A stretch of 64,000 nucleotides of DNA, taken from positions 255,365 through 319,364 of the forward strand of contig NZ_JANDJO010000005.1 of assembly GCF_024331145.1 (NCBI RefSeq), written 5' to 3'. This DNA comes from Shimia sp. CNT1-13L.2 (lineage in GTDB: Bacteria > Pseudomonadota > Alphaproteobacteria > Rhodobacterales > Rhodobacteraceae). The stretch's first letter is position 1, and each line of letters opens with the position of its first letter. A program made the position numbers and the translations under genes. This document shows, in pieces, positions 58,449 to 64,000 of this stretch. The notes beneath the pieces were generated by a model, which did no database searches, was not told the origin of the DNA, and saw nothing but the letters and a program-made list of their open reading frames with translations.

Positions 58449-59831
58449 ATGACCCTCAGCTTTGCGCCCGCGTCTTCCGATACCCTTCCGTTGCACATCG
58501 TCGACAAGGACAGCTTCGACACCTGGCGCGAAGCACAATCCGACGCCACGCGCAGCTGGCTCGACGCAACAGGGTTCAAACCGGCCGTCGGCGCGACGGC
58601 CCTGATCCCGGGCACAGATGGCACGCCCGTCATGGCCCTCGCCGGTTACGGCGATGCCAAGGCCCGCGCCCGTGGCCGCTTCCCGCTTGCCGCTGCGGCC
58701 AAATCCCTGCCCGAAGGCACTTATCACCTTACCAGCGACCTGCCCGCGGGCGACCTTGAAACCGAATGCCTCGGCTGGCTCCTGTCGGCCTATGCCTTTG
58801 ACCGTTACGCCAAGCAATCCGGTGCCAAGGCCCGCCTCACCTGTCCCAAAGGGGTCGACGCCGCGAGGGTCGAAGCCATCGCCAACGCAGAGGCCCTGAC
58901 CCGCGATCTCATCAACACCCCCGCCGCCGACATGGGTCCTGACGCTCTTGAGGCCGCCTGCCGCGATCTGGCCGAGACCTTCGATGCCACCGTTGCCGTC
59001 ACCACCGGCGAGGCGCTGCTCGACAACAACCTCCCCATGATCCACGCCGTGGGCCGCGCCGCTGCCAAGGCACCGCGCCTGATCGACATGCACTGGGGCG
59101 ATACCGGCCCGAAACTCACCCTTGTCGGCAAGGGCGTCTGTTTCGACACCGGCGGCCTCAACCTCAAACCCGGCGGCTCAATGGCGCTCATGAAAAAAGA
59201 CATGGGCGGCGCGGCAACGGTTCTCGGCCTCGCCCGCATGATCATGGCGCTGAACCTTCCGCTGCAACTGCGTGTCCTGATCCCAGCCGTGGAAAACGCC
59301 GTGTCCGGCAACGCCTTCCGCCCCGGTGACATCCTCACCTCGCGCAAGGGGCTGACCGTCGAGATCAACAATACCGACGCCGAAGGCCGCCTTGTTCTGG
59401 CCGACGCGCTGGCTCTGGCTGACGAGGACACCCCCGACACCATCATCTCGATGGCCACGCTGACCGGGGCGGCCCGCGTCGCCGTCGGCCCTGATCTCTC
59501 GCCCTTCTATACCGATGACAACGCCACCGCCGCCGCCCTCGCCAAGGCCGCAACCAACGTCTCTGATCCGGTCTGGCGCATGCCCTTCTGGGAACCTTAT
59601 GAAAAGATGATCGAACCCGGCATCGCCGATCTCGACAACGCCCCCTCGGGCGGTTTCGCAGGCTCCATCACCGCCGCGCTGTTCCTGCGCCGCTTCGTCG
59701 ACAATGCGCGTTATACCCATTTCGACATCTACGGCTGGAACCCCGCCTCTGCCCCGGCACGCCCCAAGGGCGGCGTCGGCATGGGCGCGCGCGCGCTGCT
59801 TGATGCCCTGCCCGATATGCTGGGCCTGTGA
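58449..59831 (+). CDS. Leucyl aminopeptidase family protein (M17)
   Basis: 460 residues. Metal-binding Lys/Asp in LTLVGKGVCFDTGGLNLKPGGSMALMKKDMGGAA, and the family signature NNTDAEGRLVLADAL. The N-terminal domain is short as in PepB-like members. It releases N-terminal residues from peptides in the cytoplasm. The stop TGA overlaps the start of the NlpC/P60 gene (TGATG), which suggests a joint role in murein peptide recycling. Confidence 0.93.
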   Translation: MTLSFAPASSDTLPLHIVDKDSFDTWREAQSDATRSWLDATGFKPAVGATALIPGTDGTPVMALAGYGDAKARARGRFPLAAAAKSLPEGTYHLTSDLPAGDLETECLGWLLSAYAFDRYAKQSGAKARLTCPKGVDAARVEAIANAEALTRDLINTPAADMGPDALEAACRDLAETFDATVAVTTGEALLDNNLPMIHAVGRAAAKAPRLIDMHWGDTGPKLTLVGKGVCFDTGGLNLKPGGSMALMKKDMGGAATVLGLARMIMALNLPLQLRVLIPAVENAVSGNAFRPGDILTSRKGLTVEINNTDAEGRLVLADALALADEDTPDTIISMATLTGAARVAVGPDLSPFYTDDNATAAALAKAATNVSDPVWRMPFWEPYEKMIEPGIADLDNAPSGGFAGSITAALFLRRFVDNARYTHFDIYGWNPASAPARPKGGVGMGARALLDALPDMLGL

Positions 59832-60667
59832 TGGACCGCCGCCGCACCCCGGCCAACGCCCGTGTCGCCCTTGAAAGCGCCCCCTCGGCCCCGGCCAACC
59901 TGCCCCGCGTGGCGGGTGTTCCCGCGCGTATCGCAGTGCCTGTCGCCGACCTCCTCGCCGCACCTGAAGGCCCGCGCGACCGCCAGCTTCTGTTCGGCGA
60001 CACGCTCACCCTGATCGAGGCGCGCAACGGGTTCAGCTTTGTTCAGGCCGCAAAAGACGGCTATGTCGGCTACCTGCCCGACACCGCGCTTGCCGCCCCG
60101 CAAGAGGCCACCCACTGGGTCAGCGCCCCGGCCACGCACCTCTATGCCAAGCCCGATTTCAAATCCGCCGACCGCCTCTCCCTCAGCTTTGGCAGCCGGG
60201 TTCGGATCTCATCCCAAAAGGGCCGCTTCTGCGAAACTCCCGACGGATTCATCCCGGCACAGCACGTAACGCCCCTGGGTGAAAACCTTGCCGATCCCAC
60301 CGCTGTCGCCGCCCTTTTCCTTGGCACCCCCTACCTCTGGGGCGGCAATTCGGCCTTCGGCATCGACTGTTCCGGCCTGATCCAGGCCGCCTGCCTTGCC
60401 TGTGGCATCCCCTGCCCCGGCGACAGCGACATGCAGGCCACGGAACTTGGCACGCTGCTGCCCGACGGCACGCCGCCACAGCGCGGCGACCTCCTGTTCT
60501 GGAAAGGCCATGTCGCGCTTGTGGTCAGCGGCGACACCCTGATTCACGCCAATGTTCACCACATGGCAGTGGCCTATGAACCCCTTGACGCAGCGATTGC
60601 GCGCATCGCGCAACAGGGCGACGGCCCGGTCACGGCCCACCGCCGCCTGCCTGTCGTGGAGGTGTGA
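59831..60667 (+). CDS. NlpC/P60 family peptidase with SH3-like repeats
   Basis: 278 residues. Residues about 30-150 hold two SH3b-like units (LLFGDTLTLIEARNGFSFVQAAKDGYVGYL; APATHLYAKPDFKSADRLSLSFGSRVRI). The catalytic domain from about 165 has Cys in NSAFGIDCSGLIQAAC, His in FWKGHVALVV and a third residue in IHANVHHMAVAYE. It cleaves gamma-D-Glu-DAP peptide links. No signal peptide, so cytoplasmic recycling of murein peptides is likely, in line with coupling to the aminopeptidase. Confidence 0.9.
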   Translation: MDRRRTPANARVALESAPSAPANLPRVAGVPARIAVPVADLLAAPEGPRDRQLLFGDTLTLIEARNGFSFVQAAKDGYVGYLPDTALAAPQEATHWVSAPATHLYAKPDFKSADRLSLSFGSRVRISSQKGRFCETPDGFIPAQHVTPLGENLADPTAVAALFLGTPYLWGGNSAFGIDCSGLIQAACLACGIPCPGDSDMQATELGTLLPDGTPPQRGDLLFWKGHVALVVSGDTLIHANVHHMAVAYEPLDAAIARIAQQGDGPVTAHRRLPVVEV

Positions 60668-60673
60668 AAGGTC

Positions 60674-61015
60674 TTACTCGACCGCGCGGATCAGCTTGCG
60701 CTCCAGCACCCGAAGCACGGTCCTGAGGTCATGCCCGCGCTTCAGAATCTGCCCATCCATGCCGATCACCGCGTACATCCCCTGCTTGGCACGCAGCTTC
60801 GGCCGCTTCTCGATCTTGTAGAGCGGATTTTCGGCCGTGCGCCGGAACACCGAGAACACGGCAACGTCTTTCAGCGAGGAAATCCCATAGTCCCGCCACT
60901 CTCCCGCGGCCACCATCCGCCCGTAAAGCGAAAGGATCACGTTCAGTTCCGTGCGATGAAATGAGACCTGCGTCGGGGCGCTTCCGGCAAAGGGAATGGG
61001 AGGCTGTGCATTCAT
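60674..61015 (-). CDS. DUF2794 protein
   Basis: 113 residues. Contains QVSFHRTELNVILSLYGRMVAAGEWRDYGISSLKDVAVFSVFRRTAENPLYKIEKRPKL, the DUF2794 pattern of alphaproteobacteria. Function unknown. The start at 61015 follows GGG-rich sequence; a longer in-frame start at 61096 is less likely. It lies downstream of imuB on the same strand, after a 205-base gap (61016-61220) in which I see nothing. Confidence 0.82.
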   Translation of the reverse strand: MNAQPPIPFAGSAPTQVSFHRTELNVILSLYGRMVAAGEWRDYGISSLKDVAVFSVFRRTAENPLYKIEKRPKLRAKQGMYAVIGMDGQILKRGHDLRTVLRVLERKLIRAVE

Positions 61016-61220
61016 ACCCCCAGAGTTGCGCTGAATTTTCAATAAATCAAGCCTGCCCCGCTTTTGCCCCAAATTCTTCTGCAAAAGGCCCCGCACCTTC
61101 CCTCTTGTCGCCCAACCCCGCCTGCATATTCACATCATAGCGAAACACAAACGCTACCTTCGGCGGCGCGGCGTTATTGCCCCCACCCAGTCTGCGTCGC
61201 CGGAGGCCCTTTTTCCCAGA

Positions 61221-62894
61221 TCATGCAAACGACCCCTGGCAGAACCAGCCAGAGGACATCGTGCCGCCGTGTGCGTAGAACAGCCAAAGCCTTGTTCCGT
61301 CACGACAATCCACCTGCCAATAGTCCCGCGTGCCGCTGCGCCAAAGCGGATCATCCAGCCACCATTCCGGTGCAATCCGCTCGGGCCCAACCACCTCGGC
61401 CACCTGCAAATCCCGCCCACGAAACCGGAAACACTCGGGCAGGCGCGGGTGATCCGGCACCATGACAGGCTCTGGACGCCAAAGACACAAGGGGCGCTGC
61501 GCCACCGGCGCGGGCCACTCGCCTTCATGCGGTTCCGACCACGCCGCCGCCATCACCTGCGCCTCCTTTTCCGGAATATGGCTCTCGGCCGGATGCAACC
61601 GTGTCACCCGCTCCAGCCCGATCCGGGCCCCGATCCGCCCGAACAGGTCTTCCATCGCCCGCCCCCCTGCGGCCTCGGCGGCCTGCCGCTCCATGACGGT
61701 GCGGGCCGCATCCAGATGCCCCACCTGCTTGCGCCTGGGCAGGGCCTCGGAGCGCACCACCGCAAGGCGCAGCATGTCGATGCCATAGCCCGCTTCGATC
61801 TCGCTCACCTTCATCGCCAGCAGGGGGCGAATCCGCTCCGGTTGATCGCTGGCCCGCGCCAGCCCCACATCCACCCACTGCATCGTCTGATCCGCCCGAT
61901 AGGCCTGAAGCCGCACAACCCGCGCGCCCTGTCCCTTGTCGCGCAGCAGGTCACACAACCGCTCCAGCAACCGCTCGACCGCCGCCATCACGTCATCAAA
62001 CAACCCGATCGGATCGGGCAATGTCATCCGCACCGCGAAATGCGGCGTCGCCTTGGCCGGGCTGATCGGTTCCGGCACCCCACCCAGCGCCTGATCAATC
62101 CGCAACACCAACCCCTGCCCGAACCGCCGCGCAAGGCTGGCCCGTGGCTGACCCAGTACATCTCCAACCTGCCGCAGCCCAAGCCGCGCCAGCGCCTCCC
62201 GCGTCGCCGGTTCGATCCGCAGGGCGGCCACCGGCAAGGCCGCAAGCGCCCCGTGCATCTGTCCCGGTGGCGCAATCCGCGCAACAGGTTGCCCGCCCCC
62301 CTGCACCGCCGGCGCCGCGCCGCCCTTGGTCCAGTGCCGCCGCTTCACCGCCCGCGACCGCGTGGCCCGCGCCTCCTGGTCAATGGCATCCCCGCTGCGA
62401 TGGTTTTCGGCCCCCGCACTCCCGGCAAACCGCGCCAGCGCCCAGGCCGCCCCCGGCGTATCCGCCACCCCGCCCTCGACCTGCAATCCAAGCGCCGCGC
62501 AATCCGCCTGCATCGCGGCCAGCATCTCTGCCTCCCCCCCGAACAGATGTGCGCATCCGGTGATATCCAGCATCAGGGCCGCCGGCGGTTCCTGCGCAAC
62601 CCAGGGCGAATACTTTCCGGCCCAGCGACACAGGACCGACAGGAACGCCGCCTCGGCCTGCGGGTTCTGCAGCCGCGTCACCAACTCCGGACACATCGCC
62701 TGCGCATCACGAAACGGCTGGCCGATATGGACGCCCGCCGCGCTGGCCTCGGCCGAAAGCGACTCCACCACCTGCATCTGTCCGGTATCCCGCAACACCG
62801 CAAGCGGCACACCGATCAGCCCCGGATCCAGCCGGATCAGGCGTTCCGCCCCGAAGCGGGGAAACCACAGGGATAACAGGCGTCGCGTAGGCAT
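61221..62894 (-). CDS. imuB: ImuB-type Y-family DNA polymerase-like protein
   Basis: 557 residues. Y-polymerase like palm and finger (LLSLWFPRFGAERLIRLDPG, SLSAEASAAGVHIGQPFRDAQAMCPELV, ALMLDITGCAHLFGG), and the C-terminal part with the little finger and an ImuB-specific tail (PLCLWRPEPVMVPDHPRLP, VEVVG...WWLDDPLWRSGTRDYWQVDC in part). ImuB lacks polymerase acidic residues and links the clamp to DnaE2 in mutasome synthesis. A LexA box (62908-62922) sits just upstream. No imuA or dnaE2 is adjacent here, which is unusual. Confidence 0.9.
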   Translation of the reverse strand: MPTRRLLSLWFPRFGAERLIRLDPGLIGVPLAVLRDTGQMQVVESLSAEASAAGVHIGQPFRDAQAMCPELVTRLQNPQAEAAFLSVLCRWAGKYSPWVAQEPPAALMLDITGCAHLFGGEAEMLAAMQADCAALGLQVEGGVADTPGAAWALARFAGSAGAENHRSGDAIDQEARATRSRAVKRRHWTKGGAAPAVQGGGQPVARIAPPGQMHGALAALPVAALRIEPATREALARLGLRQVGDVLGQPRASLARRFGQGLVLRIDQALGGVPEPISPAKATPHFAVRMTLPDPIGLFDDVMAAVERLLERLCDLLRDKGQGARVVRLQAYRADQTMQWVDVGLARASDQPERIRPLLAMKVSEIEAGYGIDMLRLAVVRSEALPRRKQVGHLDAARTVMERQAAEAAGGRAMEDLFGRIGARIGLERVTRLHPAESHIPEKEAQVMAAAWSEPHEGEWPAPVAQRPLCLWRPEPVMVPDHPRLPECFRFRGRDLQVAEVVGPERIAPEWWLDDPLWRSGTRDYWQVDCRDGTRLWLFYAHGGTMSSGWFCQGSFA

Positions 62895-62907
62895 ATTGGC
62901 AGCATAT

Positions 62908-62922
62908 GTTCGCTATTTGTTC
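62908..62922. promoter_or_regulatory. LexA (SOS) box, alphaproteobacterial type
   Basis: GTTC-gctattt-GTTC, the direct-repeat consensus of alphaproteobacterial LexA, 14-28 bases upstream of the imuB ATG and between imuB and the cytochrome gene on the other strand. Confidence 0.85.
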
Positions 62923-62987
62923 TGGTTTTTTATCTTGATTCTACCCCGCATGTCGAGTTGATGATGTCCACTCACAGGAGATCCGCC

Positions 62988-63431
62988 ATGCGCCCGACTT
63001 TGCCCACCGCCATTATCCTGACGCTCGCGCTGGCCGGGCTGGTCCACGCCCACGGCGGCACCAAGGACAAAACCGTTCTTGCCCGCATGGATGCCATGCT
63101 GGACAGCAAAAAAGCGCTCAACATCCTTGGCGACATGGCCAAAGGCCTGCGTCCACTCGATCCGGATAGGGCGGAACAGGCCAAATCGGCACTGGTGACC
63201 CTCTCGCGCCAGACCCCCGAGTTGTTCAAGACCCACGCCAAAGACCCGACAAGCGAGGCCCTGCCCCTGATCTGGGAGAACTGGGATGATTTCCTGAAAA
63301 AGAACGAGGCCACGGTGCGCGCTGCACAGGCCGTTGACACCAAGACGCTGGGTGGCCTTCAGCAATCCCTGATCCAGCTCGGCGCAACCTGCCTCGACTG
63401 CCACGAAAAATACCGCAAAATCAAAAACTAA
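62988..63431 (+). CDS. Periplasmic cytochrome c' family protein
   Basis: 147 residues. Signal peptide (PTAIILTLALAGLVHAHGG) and a single C-terminal heme site CLDCH at about residue 139, the place used by cytochrome c'. The body is helical (DMAKGLRPLDPDRAEQAKSALVTLSRQTPELF). Such proteins bind NO or shuttle electrons in the periplasm. CAGGAG precedes the ATG at 62988. Confidence 0.88.
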   Translation: MRPTLPTAIILTLALAGLVHAHGGTKDKTVLARMDAMLDSKKALNILGDMAKGLRPLDPDRAEQAKSALVTLSRQTPELFKTHAKDPTSEALPLIWENWDDFLKKNEATVRAAQAVDTKTLGGLQQSLIQLGATCLDCHEKYRKIKN

Positions 63432-63443
63432 GCGAACCGCTGA

Positions 63444-63719
63444 CTACCCGCAGCGCACCTCGCGAATGATCCCCTTGTCATCAAGGTGAACATTCAGACG
63501 CTCCGGGTTGTGATCCATCGTCAGCATCGAATCCGGCTCAACGATCCGCATGGCCTCGGGTGTCAGCACCCCGTCCAGCGCCGCGACCGGTTTGCCAATC
63601 AGAAAGGAGAACGCCGCAGGATCGCAGACAGCCGCCCCAAGGGTCCGCTGCTGAACCTCGTCGTCTTCGCCAATGCAGCCCGCCAGGGCCACCAGCGCCA
63701 CCAGCCCGATATGTTTCAT
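63444..63719 (-). CDS. I78-family peptidase inhibitor, lipoprotein
   Basis: 91 residues. Lipoprotein signal HIGLVALVALAGC with the acylated Cys, then CDPAAFSFLIGKPVAALDGV and a C-terminal DHNPERLNVHLDDKGIIREVRCG, which match the potato-I-inhibitor-like I78 family. Probably inhibits serine peptidases in the envelope. AAAGGA precedes the ATG at 63719. Confidence 0.85.
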   Translation of the reverse strand: MKHIGLVALVALAGCIGEDDEVQQRTLGAAVCDPAAFSFLIGKPVAALDGVLTPEAMRIVEPDSMLTMDHNPERLNVHLDDKGIIREVRCG

Positions 63720-63849
63720 CCGACAATTTCCTTTCATTTTCCGACAATTATCTGGTGTCTCGTCGCTATGAAACAAGTCTTGGTCGCAACCTCTATTGAA
63801 AAGCGGCACGGTTTCGCCCAACCTCGCGTCAACCAAGGAGGATTCAATA

Positions 63850-64000
63850 ATGATGCGCACCCGAGCCGCCGTCGCCCTTGAGGCCGGCAAACCCCTCGAA
63901 ATCATGGAAGTGAACCTGGAAGGCCCCAAGGCCGGTGAGGTTCTCGTGGAAATCAAGGCCACCGGCCTGTGCCACACCGACGAATTCACCCGTTCGGGCG
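63850..64000 (+). CDS. Class III (S-hydroxymethyl-glutathione) alcohol dehydrogenase, 5' end (partial)
   Basis: Fifty residues visible before the window ends: MMRTRAAVALEAGKPLEIMEV...EVLVEIKATGLCHTDEFTRSG. The zinc-ligand segment KATGLCHTDEFT is typical of class III alcohol dehydrogenases, which oxidise S-(hydroxymethyl)glutathione in formaldehyde detoxification. AAGGAGGA precedes the ATG at 63850, with a second ATG at 63853. Identity rests on the first 50 residues only. Confidence 0.85.
   Translation, partial: MMRTRAAVALEAGKPLEIMEVNLEGPKAGEVLVEIKATGLCHTDEFTRSG

Noticed and set aside
1..64000. tRNA, rRNA, insertion sequences, prophage or defence systems
   Set aside because: No tRNA T-loop pattern with cloverleaf context, no transposase or integrase, no phage structural or defence genes were seen in reading both strands.

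Overview
The window is GC-rich chromosomal DNA from an alphaproteobacterium, almost certainly the Rhodobacteraceae (Roseobacter group). Evidence: the order ffh - chorismate mutase - rpsP - rimM - trmD - rplS - rpmE, a MipZ division ATPase, an alphaproteobacterial SOS box (GTTC-N7-GTTC), a LuxI-type synthase, a TRAP transporter, and a dispersed 36-bp repeat whose complement encodes a C-terminal SDASGGSI tail. I see no tRNA, rRNA, insertion sequence, prophage or CRISPR array.

Layout. 1-6.1 kb: housekeeping translation block (ffh 3' end, two GNATs, chorismate mutase, rpsP, rimM, a sulfotransferase-like gene, trmD, a DUF1508 protein, rplS with a structured leader, rpmE). 6.1-8.6 kb: LuxI-type autoinducer synthase divergent from a membrane histidine kinase. 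8.6-20.8 kb: mixed genes (BenE with an XRE-cupin regulator, a propeller protein plus sugar epimerase, MetB-type enzyme, RluE, sulfatase, MipZ, EamA exporter, PLP decarboxylase, adenylate cyclase, MarR). 20.8-27.7 kb: homogentisate operon (hmgA, fahA, metallo-hydrolase-like protein, flavin monooxygenase, DUF2783, VOC protein) and maiA. 27.9-33.6 kb: paaJ-paaABCDE plus a sixth ferritin-like gene. 33.7-38.7 kb: enolase-superfamily gene, MarR/PACE efflux pair, bluB under a cobalamin riboswitch, Lrp regulator and an amino-acid dehydrogenase. 38.7-51.8 kb: rest of the phenylacetate system (paaR-like, paaK, paaI, paaG, FadB-like enzyme, TRAP transporter, P450, paaZ, PaaX-like, MarR). 51.8-64 kb: aromatic amino-acid decarboxylase, MFS transporter, glycosyltransferase, asd, carbonic anhydrase, aminopeptidase with NlpC/P60 protein, DUF2794, imuB, a c-type cytochrome, an I78 inhibitor and the start of a class III alcohol dehydrogenase.

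How it fits together. The core 20.8-53.3 kb is an aromatic catabolic island. Phenylacetate is activated by PaaK, epoxidised by PaaABCE, isomerised by PaaG, opened by PaaZ and shortened by the FadB-like enzyme and PaaJ. Homogentisate goes through HmgA, MaiA and FahA. A Phe/Leu-type dehydrogenase and an aromatic decarboxylase could feed both branches. Three near-identical 20-bp palindromes (upstream of paaJ, in the paaG/FadB divergent gap, and upstream of paaZ) look like sites for the TetR protein encoded behind paaK. A second operator type, with the 9-bp spacer AGTTACAAA, occurs only in front of hmgA and in front of the TRAP-P450 genes, which suggests that one MarR protein links the homogentisate operon to a transporter and P450 that would import and oxidise an unknown aromatic compound.
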